Source: Pseudoflavonifractor sp. An44 (GTDB taxonomy: Bacteria > Bacillota > Clostridia > Oscillospirales > Oscillospiraceae). From it: a stretch of DNA of 64,000 nucleotides. Made by a program: the position numbers and the translations under genes. Below, piece by piece: positions 33,838 to 43,854 of this stretch. The notes beneath the pieces are model-generated. The model was not told the DNA's origin. It did not search any database and was given only the letters and a program-made list of their open reading frames with translations. The stretch's first letter is position 1; the number at the start of each line of letters is the position of its first letter. The stretch covers positions 1 through 64,000 of the forward strand of contig NZ_NFIH01000009.1 in NCBI RefSeq assembly GCF_002161675.1. The letters run 5' to 3'.

Positions 33838-35031
33838 TCACAGGGACAACACAAATTGCAGTGCCGTCCGGGGGGTGGTGGACCCGTGGTGCCGCTCCCA
33901 GGCGATGGCCTGCTGGTGGAGCTGCTCCTGGGGCAGGGGGCACCCATGCTGGGCGGCAAATAGATCCACCAGGTCCAGGAACTCGCTCCGGCTCAAGCCC
34001 TGGTACAGGATGCGCAGGCCGAAGCGGTCGGCCAGGGAGGTCTTTTCCCGGATGGTCTCGTTGCGGTCCATCTCGTCGCCTGCCCGCTCCGAAATGGTCT
34101 GCCGCACCAGGTGGCGGCGGTTGGAGGTGGCATAGATGGCCACGTTCTGGGGCCGACGCTCCACGCCGCCCTCCAGAATGGTTTTCAGCACCGAGTAGGT
34201 GGGGTCGTCCCGGTCAAAGGTGAGGTCGTCGATGAAGATGATAAACTTCAAGGGCTGACCCTCCAGAGAGCGGATGAGGGCGGGCAGGCCGGACAGGTTC
34301 TCCTTGTCCGCCTCAATGAGGCGCAGCTGCTCCATTCCGGGCAGGGTGAGCAGGTGCTTGACGGTGGCGGACTTTCCGGTGCCGCTCTCGCCGTAGAGCA
34401 GTACGTTGTTGACGTACTTCCCCGCCAGCAGCGCCCGGGTGTTCTGCACCACCTGATTGCGGTGGTGCTCGTAGCCCATGAGCTGCTGGCTGGTGGGACA
34501 GTCGGGGTGGGGCACCGGGACGAGGGTACCGTCCTCCCACACAAAGGCCTTGTGCCGGGCCAGGGGTCCCACGCCCTCCTGGCGATAGGCCCGGGACAGA
34601 GAAGGAAGAACGAAGGGGGGCGCAGGGGGCCAGATAAGCATCTGGGACAGCAAGGGGCGTAGTTTGGCAGGAGTCGCAGCGGTGATAGCATCCAGCCATG
34701 TTTGGCTGGAAATCAATCCAATTTGGTTAAGAGTGTTGATGTCCAGCTTGGCGGCATACTCCAGGTGCTCCGGGCAGTCCCCCTTTGCCATGGCGGTGGG
34801 GTAGGGCCCCTGGGACCAGCGCAGGGCCTCATAGAGCCAGTGGCCCAGGCTGGGGCTTCCGGAGCGCTGCATCTCATAGAAGAGCTGGCTGTAGTGTTGG
34901 GCGGCGGTCAGGCCGTCCCCTGTCTCCAGGGCCTGGGACAGCTTGGACAGGGCCACCAGCACCGGCTGGTCCAGCAGGTCCCGGTAGACGGAGAGGGTGG
35001 ACAGACCGATATGAACATGGGAGAGTTCCAT
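33838..35031 (-). CDS. DUF815 family AAA ATPase
   Basis: A 397-residue protein begun at ATG 35031 (MELSHVHIG), since GAGGTG lies just upstream; the GTG nine nt earlier overlaps that site. The N-terminal half is helical (about 1-150). The ATPase core follows: GYEHHRNQVVQNTRALLAG, then Walker A LYGESGTGKSATVKHLL (about 215-230), Walker B FIIFIDDLTFDRDD (about 265-278), sensor ATSNRRHLV and arginine finger region LADRFGLRILY. DUF815 ATPases are widespread in Firmicutes and of unknown role. It is monocistronic between a NUDIX gene and the GTPase fusion. Confidence 0.9.
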   Translation of the reverse strand: MELSHVHIGLSTLSVYRDLLDQPVLVALSKLSQALETGDGLTAAQHYSQLFYEMQRSGSPSLGHWLYEALRWSQGPYPTAMAKGDCPEHLEYAAKLDINTLNQIGLISSQTWLDAITAATPAKLRPLLSQMLIWPPAPPFVLPSLSRAYRQEGVGPLARHKAFVWEDGTLVPVPHPDCPTSQQLMGYEHHRNQVVQNTRALLAGKYVNNVLLYGESGTGKSATVKHLLTLPGMEQLRLIEADKENLSGLPALIRSLEGQPLKFIIFIDDLTFDRDDPTYSVLKTILEGGVERRPQNVAIYATSNRRHLVRQTISERAGDEMDRNETIREKTSLADRFGLRILYQGLSRSEFLDLVDLFAAQHGCPLPQEQLHQQAIAWERHHGSTTPRTALQFVLSL

Positions 35032-35068
35032 GGAAAACACCTCGTCGTTTCTCTAGTGTGATAAAGTC

Positions 35069-35097
35069 ATTATACAAGTTTTTTCCTCCTATGGCAA
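35069..35097 (-). promoter_or_regulatory. Predicted promoter of the DUF815 gene
   Basis: On the minus strand TTGCCA (35097-35092) and TATAAT (35074-35069) are 17 nt apart, 37 nt before the start. Confidence 0.65.
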
Positions 35098-35150
35098 TGG
35101 GGAGAAAAGTGTGCTATACTCAGGGAAATGAGACGAGGAGGTCTTGTGGT

Positions 35151-35690
35151 ATGGAACTCATGGAAAAAACACTCACCAGCAAGCTGGTGTATGACGGCGG
35201 CCTTCTGAAGGTCCACTACGATACGGTGGAGCTCATCAACGGCCGTACCTCCTGGCGGGAGGTCATCCGCCACCCCGGCGCTGTGGTCATGGTGCCCATT
35301 GACGATGAGGACAACATCTACCTGGTGCGCCAGTACCGCTACCCCTATGCCAAGGTACTCCTGGAAGTGCCCGCCGGCAAGCTGGAGTACGGCGAGGACC
35401 ACTTTGAGGCGGCCAAGCGGGAGCTCAGCGAGGAGATCGGCGCCGAGGCCCGGGAGTGGATTCCCATGGGTGAGATGCTGCCCACCCCCGGCTTCTGCGA
35501 CGAGCTCCAGCACGTGTACCTGGCCCGTGGCCTCACCTTCGGCCAGATGCACCCCGACGAGGACGAGTTCCTGGAGCGGGTGAAGATGCCCCTGTCTGAG
35601 GCGGTGGAGATGGCCATTGATGGCCGCCTGGAGGACAGCAAGACGGTGGCCTCCATTCTGCGGGCCGCGGGTCGGCTCAAGAAGCTGTAA
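35151..35690 (+). CDS. NUDIX hydrolase, ADP-ribose pyrophosphatase type
   Basis: A 179-residue enzyme starting at ATG 35151 behind GACGAGGAGG. The NUDIX box GKLEYGEDHFEAAKRELSEEIGA (about residues 78-100) contains all consensus Gly, Glu and Arg positions. TPGFCDELQHVYLARGL downstream is typical of ADP-ribose pyrophosphatases, which split ADP-ribose to AMP and ribose 5-phosphate. It is divergent from the DUF815 gene, and its stop overlaps the convergent small membrane gene by 14 nt. Confidence 0.92.
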   Translation: MELMEKTLTSKLVYDGGLLKVHYDTVELINGRTSWREVIRHPGAVVMVPIDDEDNIYLVRQYRYPYAKVLLEVPAGKLEYGEDHFEAAKRELSEEIGAEAREWIPMGEMLPTPGFCDELQHVYLARGLTFGQMHPDEDEFLERVKMPLSEAVEMAIDGRLEDSKTVASILRAAGRLKKL

Positions 35691-36039
35691 AAAGGTCGGG
35701 CAGCTGCCCGGTGCGCCTGCGGTATTGAACCAGCTCAAATTGGATAAAGGCGGCAATCAAAATAAGCCCCGCCGCCAGCACCTCCCACTGGGCAGCGCAA
35801 TGCTCTGCGGCGTTGGCGGGGTCTGTCTCGTTTAGAGCCTTGAGAGCCTGGGTGAGAAAGAACCCGGAGCTGCCCAGGGTGAGGGCGGTCTCGCCGCAGC
35901 GCAGGGGATAAAACCCGGTGGTCTGTCCGGCCTCCGCCCGGTATAGGGTGTGCACTGCCATCAGGGCGGCCACCAGCACCGCCATCAGAAAGGAAAAGTC
36001 GGAATCGGCACTCCGGTCGGGACTGGTGGGCTGGTCCAT
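35677..36039 (-). CDS. Small membrane protein, unknown function
   Basis: A 120-residue protein started at ATG 36039 (MDQPTSPDRS) behind AAGGGGG. Two or three hydrophobic segments are visible (FSFLMAVLVAALMAVHTLY at about 16-34, a weaker one near TLGSSGFFLTQAL, and WEVLAAGLILIAAFIQFEL at about 85-103), ending in a polar RRRTGQLPDLF tail. No family is recognised. It overlaps the 3' end of the NUDIX gene on the opposite strand. Confidence 0.6.
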   Translation of the reverse strand: MDQPTSPDRSADSDFSFLMAVLVAALMAVHTLYRAEAGQTTGFYPLRCGETALTLGSSGFFLTQALKALNETDPANAAEHCAAQWEVLAAGLILIAAFIQFELVQYRRRTGQLPDLFTAS

Positions 36040-36146
36040 GCATCTACCCCCTTTTTGCCATCCTATGCGGCGAAATGGAAAAAAGTTCACATGAAAAATC
36101 CCCCTTTCTCATAGAATGGAAACGCTATGAGAAGGGGGGATTTGTT

Positions 36147-37661
36147 TTGAGCGCCATGTGGTCGGGGACGCTGCTGCTCACCGCCACCGGGCTGTTTGCC
36201 CAGGTGGTGGGCTTTTTGTACCGGATGATGCTCTCCCGGCTCATTGGGGCGGAGACCATGGGGCTGTATCAATTGGTGATGCCGGTGTACTCCATGTTTA
36301 TGTCGGTGACGGCGGTGGGCCTGACGGTGGCGGTGTCCACCCGTGCCGCCCGGTGCCATGCCCTGGGGGACGAGGCGGGGGTGACCCAGGTGTTGGGGGC
36401 GGGCCTGCGCCGCTTCTTTGCCCTGGCGGTGCCCCTGGGGGCGGTGATCGTATGGTGCTCAGACCCCATTTCCGTGTACCTGCTGGGGGATGCCCGCACC
36501 CGGCTGGGCATTGTGCTGTTGGTGCCCTGCGTCCTCCTCACCGGGGTGGAGAACCTGCATAAGCACTGTTTTTACGGCACCGGGCGGGTGCGCATCCCCG
36601 CCACGGTGGAGACCATGGAGCAGTTGGTGCGGGCCGGGGCGGTGCTGGGCCTGCTGGTGTGGCTGCTCCCCCAAAACCAGGAGCGCACTGTGGGCCTCAT
36701 TGTGCTGGGTATGGTTATCTGCGAGGTGTTTTCCGCCGTGTCCCTGGTGGTGCTCTTTCAGCGCACCCGCCCACGGGGCCTGGCCCGGGACCCGTCGGTG
36801 GCAAAGGGCCTGTGGTCCATCGCCATCCCTGTGGGCCTCACCTCGGTGCTGGGCACCATCTTGGGCTCGGCCAATGCGGTGCTCATCCCCGCCAAGCTGG
36901 TGGAGGGGGGCATGGAGTCCGGGGCGGCCATGTCCGCCTTCGGTGTCCTGTGCGGCATGACCATGCCCCTGCTGGCCCTGCCCACCGGGTTTATCGGGGC
37001 GCTGTGCTTGACCATGGTGCCCGACCTGTCCCGGCGCACCGCCCACGGGGACGCCCGGGTGGCGGCGGGATTTTTAAACCGAATCATGTCGGTGACCATG
37101 CTGCTCATGGCCCCCTGTATGGCGCTGCTGGTGGTGATGGGCCCCACCGTGGGTCAGCTCCTGTTCCAGCAGCAGCGGGTGGGGGAGTACATCCTGCCCC
37201 TGGCAGTGGGCACCCTGATGACCTGTGTGCAGTCGGTGCTGGGGGGCGCCCTCAACGGCCTGGGACTCCAGGGCAAGGGGGCCAGAAATGCCATTGCCAG
37301 CGACGTGGTGCAGCTGGCCTTTACCTATGGCACGGTGTCCACCTGGGGTCTGCAGGGCTTTGTAGTGGGCTTCGTCCTCTCCTCCCTGGTGGGGATGGGG
37401 ATGAACCTGGCCTCAGTGCTCCACGCCACCGGGCTCCGCCTACGGCTGTACGCCTGGTTTGTCCGCCCGGTGCTGTCGGCGGTGCTGGTGGGGCTGTGGT
37501 GTCGGCTGCTGTTTCAGTGGCTGCTGGGGGCCGGGGTGTGGCTGGGCACCACCTGTGTGGTGTGCGTGGTGGTGGGCACGCTGCTCTATGTGGCCGTGCT
37601 GCTCATGCAGGGGCTTTCAGTGTTTGGTTGGTTATGGGCAAGGAGGGGGAAGAAAACGTGA
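36147..37661 (+). CDS. SpoVB-like polysaccharide flippase (MATE/MOP superfamily)
   Basis: A 504-residue integral membrane protein with about 14 hydrophobic segments. I start at TTG 36147 because GAAGGGGGGA at 36131-36140 is 6 nt upstream; the ATG at 36156 is an alternative. LTATGLFAQVVGFLYRMMLSRLIGAETMGLYQLVMPVYSMF near the start is the hallmark of the SpoVB/polysaccharide-transport family, whose members flip lipid-linked envelope precursors. SpoVB itself acts in spore cortex synthesis. Its stop overlaps the GTG start of the next gene (GTGA). Confidence 0.85.
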   Translation: MSAMWSGTLLLTATGLFAQVVGFLYRMMLSRLIGAETMGLYQLVMPVYSMFMSVTAVGLTVAVSTRAARCHALGDEAGVTQVLGAGLRRFFALAVPLGAVIVWCSDPISVYLLGDARTRLGIVLLVPCVLLTGVENLHKHCFYGTGRVRIPATVETMEQLVRAGAVLGLLVWLLPQNQERTVGLIVLGMVICEVFSAVSLVVLFQRTRPRGLARDPSVAKGLWSIAIPVGLTSVLGTILGSANAVLIPAKLVEGGMESGAAMSAFGVLCGMTMPLLALPTGFIGALCLTMVPDLSRRTAHGDARVAAGFLNRIMSVTMLLMAPCMALLVVMGPTVGQLLFQQQRVGEYILPLAVGTLMTCVQSVLGGALNGLGLQGKGARNAIASDVVQLAFTYGTVSTWGLQGFVVGFVLSSLVGMGMNLASVLHATGLRLRLYAWFVRPVLSAVLVGLWCRLLFQWLLGAGVWLGTTCVVCVVVGTLLYVAVLLMQGLSVFGWLWARRGKKT

Positions 37662-38311
37662 AGGTTTCCATTTTGATTTCCACCGGGGGCGGGGACGCCT
37701 CCAACTATCTGGAGGCGGTGGAGCGGGCCGGGGGCCAGGGCAGCGCCGTATACCTGCCCCAGCCGGACCTGCGCTATGACGGCCTCATTCTGGCCGGGGG
37801 CGGCGATATGCACCCGGCCTGTTTCCACTCGTTGAACCGGGGGTCCCGGGACATGGACCTGCCCCGGGACCGGCGAGAGCTGGCTCTGCTGGACGCCTTC
37901 ACCGCCGCCCGCCGTCCAGTGTTGGGCATCTGCCGGGGCCACCAGGTGGTCAACGTGTGGGCGGGGGGCAACCTGGTGCAAAACCTGGACAAGACTCTGG
38001 CCCCCTTCCACCAACAGCCCCAGGGGGATTGCCTCCACCCGGTGCGCACCCGGAAGGGCTCCTGTATGGACGCCTGGTATGGGGCGGTGGGTACCGTCAA
38101 CTCCAACCACCACCAGGGCCTGGGCAAGCTGGGCCGGGGGCTGGTGGCCACCGCCTGGTCCGAGGGGGAGGTGGTGGAGGCCATGGAGCACCGCACCCTG
38201 CCCCTGTGGACGGTGCAATTCCACCCCGAGCGGATGGGTGAGGCGGGAGCGGTGATTTTTTTCCAATTTGTCCAGCTGTGCCGACGCTTGAGGGGAGACG
38301 GGGAAGTGTGA
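37658..38311 (+). CDS. Class I glutamine amidotransferase, C26 (gamma-glutamyl hydrolase-like)
   Basis: A 217-residue protein starting at GTG 37658, 4 nt inside the flippase gene, with AAGGAGGGGGA upstream. The nucleophile elbow is ICRGHQVVNV (Cys about residue 90), and the rest of the triad is given by the C-terminal VQFHPERMG. LILAGGGDMHP is the oxyanion-strand region. The C26 group includes PuuD-type gamma-glutamyl-GABA hydrolases and other gamma-glutamyl peptidases. PuuD-like enzymes are somewhat longer. Coupling to the flippase may mean a role in envelope precursor editing, which is inference. Confidence 0.87.
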   Translation: MKVSILISTGGGDASNYLEAVERAGGQGSAVYLPQPDLRYDGLILAGGGDMHPACFHSLNRGSRDMDLPRDRRELALLDAFTAARRPVLGICRGHQVVNVWAGGNLVQNLDKTLAPFHQQPQGDCLHPVRTRKGSCMDAWYGAVGTVNSNHHQGLGKLGRGLVATAWSEGEVVEAMEHRTLPLWTVQFHPERMGEAGAVIFFQFVQLCRRLRGDGEV

Positions 38312-38581
38312 TATACTAATGTTTATCGAATAAACCGCAGATCGGTTTATTCGCGCGGCGGTAGCCGCGCAATTCCATAAAATCGGCTCAAAGGAGCCGA
38401 TTTTATGGAATTCACCCATTGGTACAATGCGTATTTCCGCTGGTGCGTTGAGACACACCAGCGGGAGGTGCAAGGTTTTTAGACAATTTGGTCTAAAAAC
38501 CTTGCACTTGAACAAAGTCAAAAGGACTTGAAAGCCGTAGTTTTCAAGTCTTTCGGCTTTGTTCAGTACGCATTATACTAA
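38312..38581. mobile_element. About 254-bp multi-hairpin insertion with 8-bp direct repeats (copy B)
   Basis: TATACTAA at 38312-38319 and 38574-38581 flanks an insert made of six hairpins: 38327-38353 (11-bp arms), 38353-38370 (7-bp), 38371-38412 (19-bp arms, 4-nt loop), 38437-38464 (9-bp), 38468-38507 (17-bp) and 38510-38564 (two-part stem). An outer pair, AATGCGTA at 38426-38433 with TACGCATT at 38567-38574, encloses the last three. Removing one repeat and the insert would leave a normal short gap between the amidotransferase stop and mutY. No coding sequence is visible. Confidence 0.7.
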
Positions 38582-38610
38582 GGGGGATTTTTTGACCTGG
38601 AGGTAACCCC

Positions 38611-39648
38611 ATGCTGCCCATCGAACAACTGCCCATCCCCCTTCTGGAGTGGTACCGAGACAACGCCCGCACCCTGCCCTGGAGAGAAGACCCCACCCCG
38701 TACCATGTGTGGGTGTCCGAGATCATGCTCCAGCAGACCCGTGTGGCGGCGGTGCTGGACTACTACGCCCGGTTTATGGCGGAGCTGCCCGACGTGGCCG
38801 CCCTGGCCCAGGTGCCGGAGGGGCGGCTCATGAAGCTGTGGCAGGGGCTGGGCTATTACAGCCGGGCCCGCAACCTCCAGACCGCCGCCCGGCAGATCAT
38901 GGAGGAATATGGCGGCGTCTTCCCCTCCCAGTATGACCAGGTGCGGGCCTTGAAGGGAGTGGGGGACTACACCGCCGGGGCCATCTGCTCCATCGCCTTC
39001 AAACAGCCCGTCCCAGCGGTGGACGGAAACGTCCTCCGGGTGGTCACCCGCATCAACGGGGACGAGCGGGACATCACTGCCCAGGCCACCAAGCGGGCTA
39101 TCGCCGCCCAGCTCAGCCCCATCATCCCCCTCCACGCCCCGGACAAGTTCACCCAGGCCATGATGGAGCTGGGCGCCACGGTGTGCCTGCCCAACGGAGC
39201 GCCTCAGTGCCAGCGGTGCCCCGCCTGGGACTTCTGTGTGGCCTATGCCCAGGACAGCTGGGGCCGCATTCCGGTGAAGGCACCCAAGCGCCCCCGGCGC
39301 ATTGAGGAGCGGACGGTGTGGCTGCTCATTCATGAAAACCGGGTGGCCCTGCGCCAGCGTCCCTCCAAGGGGCTGTTGGCGGGGCTGTGGGAGTTCCCCA
39401 ATGAGTTGGGCACTCAGCTGCCCCCGGAGTGGACGGGGGACATGCCCCGAGGCCGTTTTGGCGGGGTGGCCCGGCATATCTTCACCCATGTGGAGTGGCA
39501 CCTCACCGCCCAGGTGGTGCGCCTGGAGGAGGACCAGCTGCCCACGGGCTGGGTGTGGTGCACCTGGCAGGAACTTGCCGACATTTACGCCGTGCCCAAC
39601 GCCTTTGCCGGGGTGATGGACGTGGTGAAGGAGGAGATTCAGGAATGA
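38611..39648 (+). CDS. mutY: A/G-specific adenine glycosylase MutY
   Basis: A 345-residue base-excision repair enzyme removing A opposite 8-oxoG. The catalytic Glu lies in SEIMLQQTRV (about 36-45), the helix-hairpin-helix is LKGVGDYTAGAICSIAF (about 112-128) and the catalytic Asp is in VDGNVLRVVTRI (about 135). Four cysteines near 190-207 form the iron-sulfur loop, with 7 residues between the first two where E. coli MutY has 6. Residues ~225-345 are the NUDIX-like 8-oxoG recognition domain. Start: ATG behind GGAGGTAA. Its stop overlaps the next start (ATGA). Confidence 0.94.
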   Translation: MLPIEQLPIPLLEWYRDNARTLPWREDPTPYHVWVSEIMLQQTRVAAVLDYYARFMAELPDVAALAQVPEGRLMKLWQGLGYYSRARNLQTAARQIMEEYGGVFPSQYDQVRALKGVGDYTAGAICSIAFKQPVPAVDGNVLRVVTRINGDERDITAQATKRAIAAQLSPIIPLHAPDKFTQAMMELGATVCLPNGAPQCQRCPAWDFCVAYAQDSWGRIPVKAPKRPRRIEERTVWLLIHENRVALRQRPSKGLLAGLWEFPNELGTQLPPEWTGDMPRGRFGGVARHIFTHVEWHLTAQVVRLEEDQLPTGWVWCTWQELADIYAVPNAFAGVMDVVKEEIQE

Positions 39649-40526
39649 TCTGCAATCTGTGCCCCCGGCAGTGCGGGGCGGAGCGTACCCCGGAGGTGGG
39701 AAAGGGCTGGTGTCGCCTGCCCAGCGTGGTGAAGGTGGCCCGGGCGGAGTTGCACCACTGGGAGGAGCCCTGTATTTCCGGCACAAAAGGTGCCGGGACA
39801 GTGTTCTTCTCCGGCTGCACCCTGGGGTGTGTGTTTTGCCAGAACGGGCCCATCAGCCATGAAAACCAGGGCAAAGCGGTGACAGAGGACGAGCTGTATG
39901 CCCTCTTTGAAAAGCTGGCGGGGGAGGGGGCCCACAACATCGAGCTGGTCACCCCCACCCAGTACATCCACGTGCTGCAAAAGGTGCTTGCCCGTCCCAT
40001 GCCCGGCAACCTGCCGGTGGTGTGGAACTGCGGCGGCTACGAGCGGGTGGAGATACTCAAAAGCCTGGAGGGGAAGGTGGACGTATACCTGCCTGACCTG
40101 AAATATGTGACGGAGGAGTTGGCGGGGAGGTACTCCGCCGCTCCGGACTATCCTTCCACCGCAAAGGCCGCCATTGTGGAAATGTTCCGCCAGACGGGCC
40201 CCGTGCAGTTGGAGGACGGAATTTTGAAACAAGGGGTGGTCATCCGCCATTTGATTCTTCCCGGACGCCTTGCCGAGGCCAAGCAGGTGATGGACTGGGT
40301 GTCGGAGCAGTTCGCCCCCGGCGAGGTGCTGTTTTCTCTGATGGCCCAGTACACCCCCTGTGGAAATTTGGAGCAGTTCCCGGAATTGCAGCGCACCATT
40401 CGCCCCTCCGAGCTGAGAGCCGCCCGCAATTATATGGACGCCCTGGGCATTCAGGGCTATGTGCAGGAGCTGGAGGCGGTGGGGGAGAAATTTATCCCGG
40501 ACTGGAACATGAGAGAAAATGAATAA
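39645..40526 (+). CDS. Radical SAM protein, PflX/pyruvate-formate-lyase-activase-like
   Basis: A 293-residue radical SAM enzyme whose ATG overlaps the mutY stop. The first residues MICNLCPRQCGAERT form a cysteine pair typical of the PflX-like group (COG1313), and the SAM cluster is GCTLGCVFCQNGPIS with CxxxCxxC around residues 49-56. GGYERVEILKSLEGKVDVYLPDLKY and LILPGRLAEAKQVMDW follow. The substrate is not established for this group. It is not next to a glycyl-radical enzyme, so an activase role is not supported by context. Confidence 0.88.
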   Translation: MICNLCPRQCGAERTPEVGKGWCRLPSVVKVARAELHHWEEPCISGTKGAGTVFFSGCTLGCVFCQNGPISHENQGKAVTEDELYALFEKLAGEGAHNIELVTPTQYIHVLQKVLARPMPGNLPVVWNCGGYERVEILKSLEGKVDVYLPDLKYVTEELAGRYSAAPDYPSTAKAAIVEMFRQTGPVQLEDGILKQGVVIRHLILPGRLAEAKQVMDWVSEQFAPGEVLFSLMAQYTPCGNLEQFPELQRTIRPSELRAARNYMDALGIQGYVQELEAVGEKFIPDWNMRENE

Positions 40527-40578
40527 TGTAGAATGAAAAATGAAGAATGCAGGCCCTGAGGGCTTTGCCGGATTTCCG

Positions 40579-40678
40579 GTGTTGCTGGGTGTAGGGGAGG
40601 GGCTTGCCCCTCCCGAATCCCCCAGGGCAAGACGGGGGTAGCCACGGGCCGGGCAAGCCCGGCCCCTACCACAGCACC
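40579..40678. repeat. About 100-bp palindromic GC-rich element
   Basis: The ends are imperfect inverted repeats: GTAGGGG at 40591-40597 with CCCCTAC at 40663-40669, extended outward with GGTG...CACC similarity. Inside are AGGGGCTTGCCCCT and a perfect hairpin 40646-40665 (9-bp arms, AA loop). This has the form of the GC-rich palindromic repeats dispersed through Oscillospiraceae intergenic regions. No coding capacity. Confidence 0.6.
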
Positions 40679-40691
40679 ACAAGAAGTGCGG

Positions 40692-40757
40692 CGGAGTCCT
40701 TTGGCTCCCTCCGTCATGGCTTACGCCATGCCACCTCCCTCCCTGAGGGAGGCTTTT
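40692..40757. repeat. Three-hairpin dispersed repeat, copy 1
   Basis: A series of hairpins: GGAG/CTCC, CATGGC (40715-40720) with GCCATG (40725-40730), and CCTCCCTC (40734-40741) with GAGGGAGG (40745-40752), then GCTTTTTTA. The same plan and linker (GCCACCTCCCT...GGGAGGCTTT) recurs at 56266-56317 with different stem bases that still pair. It may also serve as terminator for the radical SAM gene. Confidence 0.65.
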
Positions 40758-40937
40758 TTATGCGTTGATGGGAGAACTACCGGGGCAAGGTGGCATAGAG
40801 GTGTAAAGAAATGTAAACTTATTGAAAATGAAGAAGGATAATGGTAAGATATGAAAAAGAAAAGCAGAACTTACCCATATAAATAATGAAATAATCCAAA
40901 GTCATATATAATAAATATTGATGAGAGGTATATAACT

Positions 40938-42182
40938 ATGGAGTTGAATATGGATAATCCATTTAGACCAAAGATATACCGGGGCAAGATTGCGTGTGTC
41001 GGTAATAATGGCGGCACATACTCGGAAACTATACGGTATGGGTTTAGAGATGCTGCATACATATTATTTGATGGTGTAGTGAAGGACAGAAAGTGTTCTG
41101 AGGATGAATTAGTCTATCCAATTGTATATTGTTGTCGACATAGTATAGAGTTATCTCTTAAAATTGCCATAGAAAACATTCTACAATTACAGAAACATAG
41201 AGAAGAAAAATACAAAAAATTGAATTTTCCTGGCGAATTAAGTGACAAGATAAAAAAGACTTTGGTGCATCATTCAATTGAAGACCTAGATGGGGTCTTA
41301 AAAGAGATCATTGCTGTTATTGGAGACAGCAGGCTGGAGAGTGGGTATCTGGACATCTCTGTTTTGTTGCAAGACTATTTCTTTGATGATAAAGGGGATG
41401 CGTTTCGATATGCTCGTAGCCTAGATCAGACACCGATTCTGGCTAGTAATGGAATTCATTCTATAGCAATAGCTACACTGAAAGAAAAATTTAGAATGAT
41501 TATGGAGTTCTTTGATGGTTATTTGAGTGATATATACACTATTGCAGATGAATATTCGTTAGGTACTTTTACAAAACACTTATCACGCAGTGATTTGGAG
41601 GAAATCGCTCGTGAGCTACCACAATGTGATCGTTGGAGAGAACCAGAATTTGATGATATAAGACAACGGTTACGTGATAAATATGACATTTCTGGAAATG
41701 AACTATCTGAAGCCATAAGCATTATAAAAGAACATCTGTTTTTTTGCAGCTTGATTGGAAAAGAACATCAAATTGGTGGAATTAGTGACGATGAACTGAA
41801 AATTTATGCGAGGTACAGTGTGGAAATGTGTAAACTTTCCGAAAATGAAGGAAACGAAGAAGAAAATGGGCACTTTACACAGTCATCGCTAGAAAAAATA
41901 CATAATTATTATAAAAAACAGAATGAGTTTTCTGTAGGGCTCTCTATTGAGAGTATTTCACTTTTAGCTGCATTTAGTAGTTTTGGAAAGAAATATTATA
42001 AGTGCTATGCAGAGAGATTTAACAGCCTATGGGATGATTTTAAACCTGACTCTGATACTGATAAGCCCGGACTTTTAAATAGAATACAAGATATTGAATT
42101 GGTATTAAAAGGTATGGAAAGATGTGGCCAGACGACGTACATTAGAAAGATAAGAGCTGCTTTGTCTATGGTAAAAGAATAA
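40938..42182 (+). CDS. AT-rich orphan gene with a HEPN-like motif
   Basis: A 414-residue soluble, mostly helical protein beginning behind GAGAGGT. It is far richer in A and T than its neighbours. Around residue 70 YPIVYCCRHSIELSLKIAIENIL resembles the R/HSxELxLK helix of HEPN-fold proteins, where such residues support RNA cleavage or nucleotide transfer; elsewhere I recognise nothing. It stands alone between dispersed repeats and a strong terminator. The base composition and isolation suggest recent acquisition. A single-gene defence or abortive-infection role is possible but unproven. Confidence 0.75.
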   Translation: MELNMDNPFRPKIYRGKIACVGNNGGTYSETIRYGFRDAAYILFDGVVKDRKCSEDELVYPIVYCCRHSIELSLKIAIENILQLQKHREEKYKKLNFPGELSDKIKKTLVHHSIEDLDGVLKEIIAVIGDSRLESGYLDISVLLQDYFFDDKGDAFRYARSLDQTPILASNGIHSIAIATLKEKFRMIMEFFDGYLSDIYTIADEYSLGTFTKHLSRSDLEEIARELPQCDRWREPEFDDIRQRLRDKYDISGNELSEAISIIKEHLFFCSLIGKEHQIGGISDDELKIYARYSVEMCKLSENEGNEEENGHFTQSSLEKIHNYYKKQNEFSVGLSIESISLLAAFSSFGKKYYKCYAERFNSLWDDFKPDSDTDKPGLLNRIQDIELVLKGMERCGQTTYIRKIRAALSMVKE

Positions 42183-42220
42183 AGTATTACACATGAATTG
42201 ATGCGTTCCAAAGATACACC

Positions 42221-42249
42221 ACCCCCCGGACTTCCACAGTCCGGGGGGT
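42221..42249. terminator. Bidirectional terminator before asnS
   Basis: ACCCCCCGGACT (42221-42232) pairs with AGTCCGGGGGGT (42238-42249) around a short loop between two convergent genes. Confidence 0.8.
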
Positions 42250-42268
42250 GTCTTGTGCATATCTAAAA

Positions 42269-43663
<1,395 letters not shown>

Positions 43664-43800
43664 ACTACTTCCCTCAATTCTCAAATGATCTATCCGAACA
43701 CAAGGATTTGTGTCAAAGGCGTTGATGATACACGCCAGGTTTTTCGGTTGTCCCGTCAGGGGCAAGAAAAACGGCAATTGATAACAGCCGCCGTGCGGCT

Positions 43801-43828
43801 ATTATACCATTTTCTGAAGATTTTGCAA
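43801..43828 (-). promoter_or_regulatory. Predicted promoter of asnS
   Basis: On the minus strand TTGCAA (43828-43823) and TATAAT (43806-43801) are 16 nt apart. The resulting leader is about 130 nt and shows no T-box consensus. Confidence 0.6.
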
Positions 43829-43854
43829 GGGCTGAGGGAAAAAAGAGGGGGGAG

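Noticed and set aside
43664-43800. T-box leader for asnS
   Set aside because: No T-box consensus and no antiterminator-like pairing in the leader.
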